From positions 1 to 42,220 of the IMG/VR virus record IMGVR_UViG_3300027754_000186: DNA of 42,220 bases; one strand, 5' to 3'. The notes beneath the pieces are model-generated. The model did not search any database. It saw nothing but the letters and a program-made list of their open reading frames with translations, and was not told the DNA's origin. Both the position numbers and the translations under genes were made by a program. This document shows, piece after piece, positions 25,401 to 32,618 of the stretch. Position 1 is the first letter of the stretch. Each line of letters starts with the position of its first letter. The DNA comes from a virus.

Positions 25401-25571
25401 CTACTCGCCTGACTCGACCTTGACCTCTGGAGTCTTTCCGATCATTGCCACCCGCAACGCTTGGCTGGCAAAGAACCCAATCTTAATGCCGTTCTCGACA
25501 CAATACTTTCGCATCTCTTCATGGATGGTCGCGTCGATTGTGATCACTGTGCTTTTGGTTTTTTCTTTCAT
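25401..25571 (-). CDS. Ribbon-helix-helix-like small protein
   Basis: 56 residues. STVITIDATIHEEMRKYC gives a short strand followed by a helix, then GIKIGFFASQALRVAM forms a second helix, the layout of MetJ/Arc-type repressors. The ATG at 25571 follows an A/T-rich leader; a longer frame to 25631 would overlap the next gene. It could regulate the replication operon, or be a small antitoxin-like protein without an obvious partner. Confidence 0.5.
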   Translation of the reverse strand: MKEKTKSTVITIDATIHEEMRKYCVENGIKIGFFASQALRVAMIGKTPEVKVESGE

Positions 25572-25576
25572 GTGTA

Positions 25577-25798
25577 TTATTTCCTGCAAAGTTTCACCGC
25601 ACAATTGATTGCTTCCCTGATTGCCGGCCACTCTCCCGGGTCAATCTGGATTTTTCCGTTTCCTTCGAGGTGCTGTTTGACTTCAACAAATTCACCAGCC
25701 GCTTCGTCCGTGATCTCGATGTCCGTTGCAAGTTCATCGAACAGTGGTTCTTTCTCTCTTACAATGGTCCACTTGATAGTTCGTTTAATGTATTTCAT
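25577..25798 (-). CDS. Small hypothetical protein
   Basis: 73 residues beginning MKYIKRTIKWTIVREKEPLF. An N-terminal beta strand is followed by acidic residues and a Gly/Pro-containing turn (EGNGKIQIDPGEWPAIREA), ending with a basic CVKLCRK-type tail (AINCAVKLCRK). The start overlaps the upstream stop in an ATGA (25795-25798). No family is recognised. Confidence 0.5.
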   Translation of the reverse strand: MKYIKRTIKWTIVREKEPLFDELATDIEITDEAAGEFVEVKQHLEGNGKIQIDPGEWPAIREAINCAVKLCRK

Positions 25799-26088
25799 GC
25801 TTTTGGTTTGTACTCTTGACCTGGGTTTTTCTGTGCGTGTTCCGCGAAATCTGCGTATGCCCGGAGGTCCACATAGTTGTCGGGGTGGAACACACGGACG
25901 CTGCGATTGATTTTGAAAGCAACCATCATCAACTCGACCAGATGCGATGGCATCGGCCCTGGCAGTTTGATTCCGTAATACTGTTGGATGAGTCCTGACC
26001 AAGCCAACCCGATGTTGGAATGGCTCAGGTGCGGTTCACCGTATATCTTGCCGCGCTCATTGATTGTGTCTGCAACGATGTCTTCCAT
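25795..26088 (-). CDS. Conserved phage protein (DUF6378-like)
   Basis: 97 residues. INERGKIYGEPHLSHSNIG near the start and HPDNYVDLRAYADFAEH near the end match a phage protein type often annotated DUF6378, with ERGxxYGxP and DNxxDxxxY landmarks. The helical body (HLVELMMVAFKINRSVRV) recalls the all-alpha NTP-pyrophosphohydrolase-like fold, but I cannot confirm the metal ligands. It sits 8 bases after the preceding gene and is coupled to the next by an ATGA overlap. Confidence 0.55.
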   Translation of the reverse strand: MEDIVADTINERGKIYGEPHLSHSNIGLAWSGLIQQYYGIKLPGPMPSHLVELMMVAFKINRSVRVFHPDNYVDLRAYADFAEHAQKNPGQEYKPKA

Positions 26089-26096
26089 GATGTTGT

Positions 26097-26393
26097 TCAG
26101 TTACGGATGATAGCTCCTGTTCCTCCGGGCCAGTTGATCTCGACAGCCTTGACGCCCTTGAGCTTGGCCAACTGACAGATCATGTCCAGGTCGTCGCCAG
26201 AGTTAGCGATGCAACTCATCACGATGTCCTCGTCGTCGTACCCGGCCTTGATCGGGTCGGCTGTCCTATCGCGCCATACTGTGACCGCTCGACCACCGGA
26301 TAGCGGAACTCGACGCACCGATTCAACACAAGGGAACGTATGCCGGACGGTCTTGATTTTGTTCATGGTCGATTCTTTCGGGTTCTCGGTCAT
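26097..26393 (-). CDS. Small hypothetical protein
   Basis: 98 residues from MTENPKESTMNKIKTVRHTF, or 89 from the internal ATG at 26366 (MNKIKTVRH), which has GAAAG a few bases upstream. The middle reads VPLSGGRAVTVWRDRTADP and the end VEINWPGGTGAIIRN, alternating strands and helices. I do not recognise it. It lies 8 bases after the gene upstream in the same leftward operon. Confidence 0.45.
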   Translation of the reverse strand: MTENPKESTMNKIKTVRHTFPCVESVRRVPLSGGRAVTVWRDRTADPIKAGYDDEDIVMSCIANSGDDLDMICQLAKLKGVKAVEINWPGGTGAIIRN

Positions 26394-26401
26394 ACTGCTA
26401 T

Positions 26402-26908
26402 CTACGCAAGCCTAAGCATGGTATCAGCCACGGTATCAAGGAAGCCTGACTCTTTCAACGCTTTCAGCCGTTCGCACAGATCAACGAACTCCTTCAACCT
26501 AGCAACTTCCGATGCATGGTCTTTGTCGATAAAGAATTCGCGCACCTCGCGTAGCGATGCCATCAACTGCCGAATCTCTGAATCCATCGCCATCCTTGTC
26601 ATCCTCAACTGTTTTAGTCTCTCGCCGCTGGTAGCTTGGAAATCGTCATGCGATATTTTCCACGACTCCGCCATAACGTCCATAGCAGAACGCGCATCCA
26701 TAGCCTTCGCCAGCAAATCGACTGAATCTGTCAGTGACTTTTCAGATTTGTTAATGAACGCGCGATGAAGCTCGCACGAAACCTCTAAGCTATCTTTATC
26801 TCGCGTTCCTTTTCCTCCGTTTTGCCAAGAAGGATTCGCGTCGATGGAGTTGCTGAATACTGTTTTTTCGGACATGGTTTTGTCAGTTGTTTTGCTGCTT
26901 TTGTTCAT
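26402..26908 (-). CDS. Helical hypothetical protein with strong ribosome binding site
   Basis: 168 residues starting MNKSSKTTDKTMSEKTVFSN. The first ~50 residues are polar and probably disordered; the rest is long helix (SLTDSVDLLAKAMDARSAMD, RMAMDSEIRQLMASLREV). The ATG at 26908 has GGGAGG eight bases upstream, one of the few clear Shine-Dalgarno signals in this operon. That decides it over the internal ATG at 26875 and means it overlaps the previous gene by 26 bases. No family is recognised. Confidence 0.5.
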   Translation of the reverse strand: MNKSSKTTDKTMSEKTVFSNSIDANPSWQNGGKGTRDKDSLEVSCELHRAFINKSEKSLTDSVDLLAKAMDARSAMDVMAESWKISHDDFQATSGERLKQLRMTRMAMDSEIRQLMASLREVREFFIDKDHASEVARLKEFVDLCERLKALKESGFLDTVADTMLRLA

Positions 26909-27092
26909 AGGGAAATCCTCCCGGCGGGTTCAATTTATTGAGCGCCATTTTGATCAATCCGTTCTCAAGCAATTTGATGCGCTCGGTTGCTGTGTCCAAC
27001 TCATTCTCCAGAGTTCGAGCGAATGCGGCACTGACCCACGGTCCCTCTTCGTTGGTGACAATGGCCTCATTGGTTCTAGGTGTGTGATTCAT
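26883..27092 (-). CDS. Small coiled-coil protein
   Basis: 69 residues: MNHTPRTNEAIVTNEEGPWV, then SAAFARTLENELDTATERIK, a continuous heptad-like helix, and a Pro/Gly-rich end. The pattern of a short polar N-terminus with WVSAxFAR-LE-EL is frequent among small phage proteins. The ATG overlaps the upstream stop (ATGA), and the tail carries, in the DNA, the Shine-Dalgarno of the next gene. Confidence 0.5.
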   Translation of the reverse strand: MNHTPRTNEAIVTNEEGPWVSAAFARTLENELDTATERIKLLENGLIKMALNKLNPPGGFPYEQKQQNN

Positions 27093-27379
27093 GGCTTGTA
27101 TTCCTTATTCCTTAACTTATTCCATGATTTAATTGCTCTTTCGCGAGACAAAATCCAGTTGTTTGTATATCCGTAATTGCTTGAAAAAACACAAAGCCTA
27201 TCCCCGATAATTACCATCTTTTTTATTCTGAGAAGAGCATCATCCCGCTTCTTTGCGATGCGATCCACGTCACTATTGGCAGACTCAAGAAGTTCAATGC
27301 GATGCTTCAACCTGACGTTTTCATCACGCAGTTCATCTCGCTCGTCAGCAATCTGGTCGATGATGTTTGGCGGGATCAT
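27089..27379 (-). CDS. Coiled-coil protein, paralogue of the preceding gene
   Basis: 96 residues starting MIPPNIIDQIADERDELRDE. A long heptad helix (ENVRLKHRIELLESANSDVD) is followed by a C-terminal motif, WILSRERAIKSWNKLRN, also found in slightly different form at the end of the 27376-27600 protein. The ATG at 27379 overlaps that gene's stop (ATGA), which favours it over an ATG at 27406. Confidence 0.5.
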   Translation of the reverse strand: MIPPNIIDQIADERDELRDENVRLKHRIELLESANSDVDRIAKKRDDALLRIKKMVIIGDRLCVFSSNYGYTNNWILSRERAIKSWNKLRNKEYKP

Positions 27380-27600
27380 GGTTTGGATTCCTTGAGTTTG
27401 TTCCATGCCTTTTGTGCGTCTTGTTCGCGAAGCATCCAGTAGTCGCCCTCATTCTCCAGCCGCTTGATATAATCATCCTGCTCCTGAAGCCTTTGTCCCG
27501 CCTCAGCAATCGCTGCGTTGGCCACTCCATCCTCGCTCTGTATCCCTTCGGACAGAATCCGCATCGCCTCGATCAATATCTTGATATCAGTTCTTTTCAT
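27376..27600 (-). CDS. Small helical protein with WNKL C-terminal motif
   Basis: 74 residues. MKRTDIKILIEAMRILSEGI begins a helical body; QEQDDYIKRLENEGDYWMLR leads into AQKAWNKLKESKP. The end matches the neighbouring coiled-coil protein (RERAIKSWNKL), so the pair probably arose by duplication of a C-terminal segment. The gene starts 18 bases after the thyX stop. Function unknown. Confidence 0.5.
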   Translation of the reverse strand: MKRTDIKILIEAMRILSEGIQSEDGVANAAIAEAGQRLQEQDDYIKRLENEGDYWMLREQDAQKAWNKLKESKP

Positions 27601-27618
27601 AATTCAATGCTTCGCACG

Positions 27619-28578
27619 TCACGCAGACGCCTTCCTGTTCTCATTGAGCGTTTGAAGCCCACCATTTCTACTCAGAGAGTTTAGTTCCTTGTCCATTTTG
27701 GAGTTGAACTTAGAGCGGTACTGAGCCCATCCAGTGAAGTTTCCGCATCTTGCGTTCTGAAAAATTTTAACTCCTTCGTCCCTGTTGTAAGTGGCCCACA
27801 AAAACTCACTCCCCCGCGCCGTTCTTTCCATCGCCTGCGCGCAATGCTCGAACGGACTCATGTGCAGCGAGTTGAGAAGCTTGTCATGGGTGGCGATGTC
27901 CTTAGAGTGGTCAGGGGATTTCCCGTCTTCTCCAAAGTTGAAGTACGTAACACGGGCGCATCGAGCGGTGCAGACCTTTGCTTTATCGGAAGTTGACAGT
28001 TTTTTGTCGTGCTTCATAAAGAACGGAAAATGCCACTCACCAGGCTTCAAAAGCTTTGGGAAGGATTCAATGTACGCTTCCAGCATTGCGTCTGCTGTCA
28101 TCTGCATTGCCGGATCTGCCTGCGGGCTGCATCGGAGATAGAAGAAGTTCAACCACTCGGTCGCGCTGACTAGGATTTCCGTGTACATGAACGGTTCCAA
28201 GTAACGGTTTATCTGCTCCTTTGCGGGTGCAAAAGCAGCCTCGCATCCACTATGCCAATCCAGTGCATTATCAATCAAGTCTTTCAATTCCTCCCGCATC
28301 CTAATGGCCGAGAATTCGTTCATTGGACCAGCGGCTGTCATTCCAACTCCGGCGACGTTCCACTGCTGCGGAAAATAGGGATTCTCTTTAACCCGATTGC
28401 GAAACTTAGATGTTGGTATAGCCCTGCTTGACGCGCTGTTGCGGCTGAACGCCCGATGGGTATTGAACTCAGAGAGAATGATGCGTGGACAGCGCACCTT
28501 CATCGTGGTCAACCGGTGGCCATTGCATATGCTGTCTAGCAGGACTTCTGCGGTGATGTTGGGATCTTTGAGTTTCAT
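27619..28578 (-). CDS. thyX: Flavin-dependent thymidylate synthase
   Basis: 319 residues. The ThyX signature lies at 41-54 as HRAFSRNSASSRAIP, a variant of the R-H-R-x7-S family motif typical of phage enzymes. Further support: EILVSATEWLNFFYLRC and the C-terminal MSPFEHCAQAME region with conserved Ser/His/Glu. It makes dTMP from dUMP with FAD and methylene-tetrahydrofolate in the cytoplasm, supplying DNA synthesis. It begins with ATG after an AT-rich leader and has a 54-base gap upstream. Confidence 0.88.
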   Translation of the reverse strand: MKLKDPNITAEVLLDSICNGHRLTTMKVRCPRIILSEFNTHRAFSRNSASSRAIPTSKFRNRVKENPYFPQQWNVAGVGMTAAGPMNEFSAIRMREELKDLIDNALDWHSGCEAAFAPAKEQINRYLEPFMYTEILVSATEWLNFFYLRCSPQADPAMQMTADAMLEAYIESFPKLLKPGEWHFPFFMKHDKKLSTSDKAKVCTARCARVTYFNFGEDGKSPDHSKDIATHDKLLNSLHMSPFEHCAQAMERTARGSEFLWATYNRDEGVKIFQNARCGNFTGWAQYRSKFNSKMDKELNSLSRNGGLQTLNENRKASA

Positions 28579-28632
28579 AGATACAAAATTTATTGAGCGT
28601 TGTAAAGGAATGCGCTCCCCTCCTGTATCACT

Positions 28633-29061
28633 TCAGTACGGCAGGTTATCCTCAGCAGCGACCGGAGCGACAGCCTTCATGTTCTTCACCCGGATGATCT
28701 TCTTCTTCTCGCCAGCCTGGTCAACGTACTCCTCAAAACGAGCGACGATGATGAGCTTCAGGCCGACCATCGATTTCACGAACTCGCCGAAACTCCCCTT
28801 CTTGCCGAGGAAATCCACCTCGGTTCCGTCAGGTACATTGTGGTTGGTCGCAGCAACCAACTGGTTCACCCTGAACCAGGTGTTCTCTTGGTTGATGAAC
28901 CGGTCGCTGGTCGATGATCCGTCATCGGTCTTGAACGTCACCTTGCACACTTCGCGACCCTTGTTGTCCAGCGCCTCCTCCACCTTACTGACCGTGACAA
29001 CGAAATCGCCCTCGGTGTTGATGAATTGCGCCGCACCATCCTGTCGATTGACTTTGAACAT
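28633..29061 (-). CDS. DUF669-like single-strand DNA-binding-type protein
   Basis: 142 residues. GDFVVTVSKVEEALDNKGRE, then TWFRVNQLVAATN and VGLKLIIVARFEEYVDQAGE, ending EDNLPY. This is the layout of phage DUF669 proteins, OB-like proteins that occur beside exonuclease and annealing genes. It sits directly downstream of the RecE-like gene (18 bases), which supports a recombination role distinct from the SSB at 22871. Confidence 0.65.
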   Translation of the reverse strand: MFKVNRQDGAAQFINTEGDFVVTVSKVEEALDNKGREVCKVTFKTDDGSSTSDRFINQENTWFRVNQLVAATNHNVPDGTEVDFLGKKGSFGEFVKSMVGLKLIIVARFEEYVDQAGEKKKIIRVKNMKAVAPVAAEDNLPY

Positions 29062-29078
29062 AATACTTATTTATTGAT

Positions 29079-29882
29079 TTAGTTTTCCGACTTGTTTAAC
29101 ACCCACTTTGGGCATGAAAGAGTTTGCAATGATGTTGGATACGCAGGCCACTTGTCCAGTGCCTGGCATTCGTGCAACAATGTGATCGCCTTGCGCCGCA
29201 TGTTCTCGCCGGCTTGCAACCATTCTGAATCGAGACGATAGATTCCGACAGCGTATGGAGCGGTGCGTTCGACAGCGACGAAAAAAAAACCAGCGGCACC
29301 AGTCATCGCCAGATAATGCGCCGCTTGGATGTGGTATCCAAAGTTCAGGACAGTACGAGTGAACGCTTCTGGTGATGCGTCATCGGTTGTCTTGATATCC
29401 ACTATGGTATGGTCCTCGACCCACAGATCAGGACGAGCTTTGATGGCGATATCGGTATCCGCGTCCAGCCCGAACACGCTCGCCTCGATGCGATGAGGAG
29501 CTTGGTAGATGGACCAGAATGGATGACTGCGGATTGAACGAGCGACACCCTGCACATCGCGATTCTCTGAATTGTTGAGGCAAATCCGGCTCTTGTTCTC
29601 TTCCTTCCACGCAATGCCCTCCTTGGTGCGCCCATTGATACCCTCGGGAGTCACGGCCACAACATCGGTGTAAAGGTCAGGCTCCAGGACAGCGGTGTGG
29701 ATGGCAGTACCAAGCTGCATAGCCTTCGACGGCTCTTGGCGCTCCTCCTGTGCGGCTCGATAATGCGCCGGTGATTTCAGCAGCTTGGCCATCATCGACT
29801 TCGATAGAGCCTGGACCGCGTGATACTTCTCTGCCGGCATCGTTTCATTGATGATCCGACCGACGACTGTGTGATGGTTCAT
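29079..29882 (-). CDS. RecE-like PD-(D/E)XK exonuclease
   Basis: 267 residues. LSKSMMAKLLKSPAHYRAAQ opens the domain; AMQLGTAIHTAVLEP carries the conserved Gly-His motif; AIKARPDLWVEDHTIVDIKT supplies the catalytic Asp and the D-x-K pair; NFGYHIQAAHYLAM contains the Gln/Tyr motif that follows in RecE/YqaJ/Cas4-like nucleases. It would resect DNA ends 5' to 3' for the annealing protein encoded just upstream, whose stop overlaps this ATG. Confidence 0.85.
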   Translation of the reverse strand: MNHHTVVGRIINETMPAEKYHAVQALSKSMMAKLLKSPAHYRAAQEERQEPSKAMQLGTAIHTAVLEPDLYTDVVAVTPEGINGRTKEGIAWKEENKSRICLNNSENRDVQGVARSIRSHPFWSIYQAPHRIEASVFGLDADTDIAIKARPDLWVEDHTIVDIKTTDDASPEAFTRTVLNFGYHIQAAHYLAMTGAAGFFFVAVERTAPYAVGIYRLDSEWLQAGENMRRKAITLLHECQALDKWPAYPTSLQTLSCPKWVLNKSEN

Positions 29883-30712
29883 TGTGCTCCTTTCGATTCC
29901 GCAGCAAACGAATACGCTTTCTTGATGAATCCATCTGCGTCACCGACAATCATCGATGCAACCTTTGAAGATACGTCCCTGAAGTTCTGGCCCTCGTTGA
30001 TGAGGTTCTTGTAGATCAAGAATCTGTTCGCTATTTCCGCATGTTCTTCGAGGATGATTTCCAGCTTATCGACCAGTGTGTACTGGTTGACGGTGGCGGA
30101 TGGAGCGACCGGCTGAACCGTGACCGCAGGAATCGATTGTGCCGGCAATGGACTGTTCGAGAAGTCGGCCACCTCCTCTGGCGTGTAACGGCCCTGAGTG
30201 ATGCGCGGATCCAGCATGCGTGTCGCTTTGCTGATGACGCGCGCACGCAGCATCTCAGCCGGGAACTTGGCCCACCCGCTACCAGGCTTCGCCGGCAACA
30301 TCCCGGCGAGCTTCGCATCAGCCGCAGTGAACTCGACCCGGACCTTCTTGGCTCCTTTAGAGAGGTCGGCAATCGCTGCGGTCGCATCGAACTGAATCCA
30401 GTCGATGTCCCATCCCGCGTTCATCATCCCAGCGAGCATTGCCTCGCTCTTCATCGTGATGTTCCCGTTGATGAGGTGGTTCTGCGTCTTCCAAGCAAGC
30501 GGAGTCTGCCTGTTCGCCAAGCATTCCAAGGCCAGGACATACCCCTGTTCCGGTTTGACGCATCCGAACATGCCGGAATGCGCTATCCAATCGCCCATCG
30601 TTTTGACCGCATCGAGCGGGCTGTTAATCCTGTCGTAGAACGTCGTCGAGTCAGGCGGGCTGACCGTCAACGGTTGCTGAACTGTCACTGTGTAGTCTGG
30701 GTTTGTGCTCAT
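29879..30712 (-). CDS. RecT/Bet-like single-strand annealing protein
   Basis: 277 residues. The central portion ALECLANRQTPLAWKTQNHL and the block FPAEMLRARVISKATRMLDP then ITQGRYTPEEVADF follow the arrangement of RecT-type annealing proteins (Ala/Arg-rich helix, then a G-x-Y-x-x-E-E segment). Its direct coupling to the RecE-like nuclease (ATGA) makes the pair a classic two-component phage recombination system. The Ser/Thr/Pro-rich termini are probably flexible. Confidence 0.78.
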   Translation of the reverse strand: MSTNPDYTVTVQQPLTVSPPDSTTFYDRINSPLDAVKTMGDWIAHSGMFGCVKPEQGYVLALECLANRQTPLAWKTQNHLINGNITMKSEAMLAGMMNAGWDIDWIQFDATAAIADLSKGAKKVRVEFTAADAKLAGMLPAKPGSGWAKFPAEMLRARVISKATRMLDPRITQGRYTPEEVADFSNSPLPAQSIPAVTVQPVAPSATVNQYTLVDKLEIILEEHAEIANRFLIYKNLINEGQNFRDVSSKVASMIVGDADGFIKKAYSFAAESKGAQ

Positions 30713-30932
30713 TTTCTGTACTTTTGTTCTCTTGTTTTACTTTTCGTGCGTATGGGTTCACCGCTCCGGTCATCAGCCGACTCTCAAGAATCGCTGCGAT
30801 GTCGGAGTCGGTGAACAAAATCCGTCGGCCAATCCTCCTGTGCTGGATCCCGTCATGCCGGACAATCCTGCGAAGAGTCTCAGTGCAGATGCACATCATT
30901 TTCGCTGCATCCTTGGCCGTGTAAATTTTCAT
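30651..30932 (-). CDS. Helix-turn-helix DNA-binding protein (excisionase/HTH_17 type)
   Basis: 93 residues starting MKIYTAKDAAKMMCICTETL. The segment TAKDAAKMMCICTETLRRIV followed by RRIGRRILFTDSDIAAIL is the winged-helix pattern of excisionase/MerR-like small regulators. The tail is charged and disordered. I chose the ATG at 30932; the frame is also open from 30971. It overlaps the annealing-protein gene by 62 bases. With no integrase in the window, a transcriptional regulator is likelier than an excisionase. Confidence 0.7.
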   Translation of the reverse strand: MKIYTAKDAAKMMCICTETLRRIVRHDGIQHRRIGRRILFTDSDIAAILESRLMTGAVNPYARKVKQENKSTENEHKPRLHSDSSATVDGQPA

Positions 30933-31047
30933 TAAAATTTGCTGCAACCGGGTGTTCATCAAGGGAAACATGCCTCACCCTGTCGGACGCTCTCCATCCG
31001 CTCTAGTCCCGATTGCTCAAACAGTGTCGCAGTTGCCGAGAATCGCG

Positions 31048-31743
31048 TCAAGCCTCTTGCCAATGTTTTTTTATCGTCTCGGCGTACCCGTCGCCAGAAT
31101 CCTCTCGCTCATCTCCTGAATCCTCGCGCCAGACACGTTTTGCGCCTGAATCGGTGGCTTTTGGGCCTGAAGAGAACGTCTTTGGGCGAACGTATTCTGG
31201 GGCAGGAGGCTGGTTCTTCCAATCCATGCTCAACGCTTTTGCCAAACTCGCCGCCTGTTGCTCTTCACGGGTCGGCTGTTTTTGCTTTTTCGGCAATCGG
31301 TCCTGGTGCTCATCGCCGGAATCGTTGGCCTCGGATTGGTTGGCCATCTCCATCAACTCCCTTTTCTCCTTCCGTTCCAGCTTCTCGACCCGGCGTAAGA
31401 GCTTTTCAAGGTTCGATTCTAGCTCCTTGAAAGCCCCTGCCATAGCAATCTGCTTGCGCTCGAAAGCCCGATGCTCGGACACAATCATCTGTTCGGTGGT
31501 AACGGTATCTGCGGGCGTCCAGTCGCACCCTTTCCATTGCCGATGGATATGGTCAAACACCAAGACACGACTCTTGGGATGTCGCATTGAGTTGAACGCG
31601 GCAACTGCTCTGCCCAAGTCTCCGTTCAGGTTCTCGGCGATATGCCCCAAGACCTGTGACCTCTCTGGATTCGCGTCGTGCGCCAAAGGCGGCATCAACC
31701 GAAACATGCTTCTGTGGGTACTTCCGTTTGCTAGATAACTCAT
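31048..31743 (-). CDS. Hypothetical protein with charged coiled-coil C-terminus
   Basis: 231 residues starting MSYLANGSTHRSMFRLMPPL. The N-terminal half (ANPERSQVLGHIAENLNGDL and SRVLVFDHIHRQWKG) looks globular. From about residue 104 it becomes a strongly charged helix (ELESNLEKLLRRVEKLERKE), and the last 60 residues are Glu/Asp/Ser/Lys-rich. It is the first gene after the promoter-like duplication at 31743-31831, and its ATG sits about 3 bases from the predicted start of transcription, so it may be read from a near-leaderless message. A downstream ATG (31707, MFRLM) is an alternative start. Family unknown. Confidence 0.6.
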   Translation of the reverse strand: MSYLANGSTHRSMFRLMPPLAHDANPERSQVLGHIAENLNGDLGRAVAAFNSMRHPKSRVLVFDHIHRQWKGCDWTPADTVTTEQMIVSEHRAFERKQIAMAGAFKELESNLEKLLRRVEKLERKEKRELMEMANQSEANDSGDEHQDRLPKKQKQPTREEQQAASLAKALSMDWKNQPPAPEYVRPKTFSSGPKATDSGAKRVWREDSGDEREDSGDGYAETIKKHWQEA

Positions 31744-31831
31744 GAGATAAAGAAATTACGCTTCACTTCTGCTCGCGTCAACTATCCATTGAGAGAAATA
31801 AATTCCCTTTCACTTCTGCTCGCGTCAACTA
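31743..31831 (-). promoter_or_regulatory. Duplicated sigma-70-like promoter for the leftward operon
   Basis: Two 42-base copies (31743-31784 and 31790-31831, 47-base period, 37 of 42 identical). Read leftward, each contains TTGACG, a 17-base spacer and TAATTT (copy 1: -35 at 31776-31781, -10 at 31753-31758) or GAATTT (copy 2: -35 at 31823-31828, -10 at 31800-31805). The identical 23-base core spans the -35 and most of the spacer, so the repeat may double as a regulator binding site. Confidence 0.6.
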
Positions 31832-32106
31832 GCTTTCTGAGTCTACCATTTTCTGCTAACCAGAAGCTAGCATAGCCACTTGCTAATATGTCTAAAGAAC
31901 ATACAATACCTCCCCTTAACAGGGAGAGGTAATATCTCCACCCTCACTACGCTACCCCGGCTTTGAGGCCGGGCGCTCGGAGGTGGAGAGGTGGAGACTG
32001 AAGAAAGAGGATGCATCGCTCGCATATGGATACCTTGTAATCGCTCAGAAATGCCGTGTGGAGCGATTTGAATGCGGATTTGGTGTGTCGATAGCGGAGA
32101 GCGGGT
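31832..32106. promoter_or_regulatory. Gene-free region with nested inverted repeats
   Basis: Hairpin 1: ACCTCCCC (31908-31915) pairs with GGGAGAGGT (31922-31930) with one bulge. Outer stem: TCTCCACC (31935-31942) with GGTGGAGA (31982-31989; a second copy of the same 8-mer follows at 31990-31997). Inner stem: CCCGGC (31956-31961) with GCCGGG (31968-31973). A short open frame across it (64 codons, leftward) has no support. The rest (32000-32106) shows nothing recognisable. It could be a bidirectional terminator, a structured leader RNA or a replication-related site. Confidence 0.45.
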
Positions 32107-32346
32107 TTAGAGGCTCTTGGGGGAAGGGGCTGGATGGCCAACCTCCTGGAGCTTGTCCCCGCTCTCCCGCTCGATGATCAGTTCCAGAATCTGCTCGCCG
32201 CTTTTCCCGATCAGGGAACAGATATGCTTGTCCTCGTCGTAGATGGACAACGGGGTCGCACCCTCAGCCTCGTTTCCGGTGATGATCGCGTTGAACAAAT
32301 CAACAATAGTCTGCGCGTTCTGTGTGGATTGAATAGTTAATTTCAT
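32107..32346 (-). CDS. Small hypothetical protein
   Basis: 79 residues starting MKLTIQSTQNAQTIVDLFNA. An alpha/beta body (TPLSIYDEDKHICSLIGKSG, EQILELIIERESGDK) with a Pro/Ser-rich end. The ATG is preceded by an A/T-rich leader. It lies just upstream of the structured region and 65 bases after the gene before it. No family is recognised. Confidence 0.5.
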   Translation of the reverse strand: MKLTIQSTQNAQTIVDLFNAIITGNEAEGATPLSIYDEDKHICSLIGKSGEQILELIIERESGDKLQEVGHPAPSPKSL

Positions 32347-32411
32347 TTTTGTTTATGGATTATGGTTCTGCGCTGAAAAGAAATGCGTTTCAACTTTATC
32401 CGACGGTTGAT

Positions 32412-32618
32412 TCATTCGTCGAAAGAAAGTGTCGGCCTGTTTCGTAGATAGCTTTTATCGTATTCTGGAGCGCGCTCTATCGAAAGGGGTGGCCAACCTT
32501 CCGAGTCCAAAACCTTCCACGCTTTGAATTTTGCTTTTGATTCTGTCACCGCAAAAACAATGAGCTTGATCCCATACACAGATTTGACGCGCCACGCAAT
32601 CGGCTCGGGGGTGTTCAT
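32412..32618 (-). CDS. Small conserved-type hypothetical protein
   Basis: 68 residues: MNTPEPIAWRVKSVYGIKLI, then VFAVTESKAKFKAWKVLDSE. The strand pattern and AVTESKAKFKAW are reminiscent of small phage proteins (AVTxSKAxx-x-W/Y) of unknown function. The ATG overlaps the cytosine methyltransferase stop (ATGA, 32615-32618). Confidence 0.55.
   Translation of the reverse strand: MNTPEPIAWRVKSVYGIKLIVFAVTESKAKFKAWKVLDSEGWPPLSIERAPEYDKSYLRNRPTLSFDE

Noticed and set aside
30651-30932. Excisionase of a temperate phage
   Set aside because: The HTH type fits, but no integrase, attachment site or lysogeny repressor was seen in the window, so lysogeny is not supported.
31947-32141. A 64-codon leftward frame in the structured gap
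   Set aside because: It starts inside the 79-residue gene and ends in the hairpins; composition is not protein-like.
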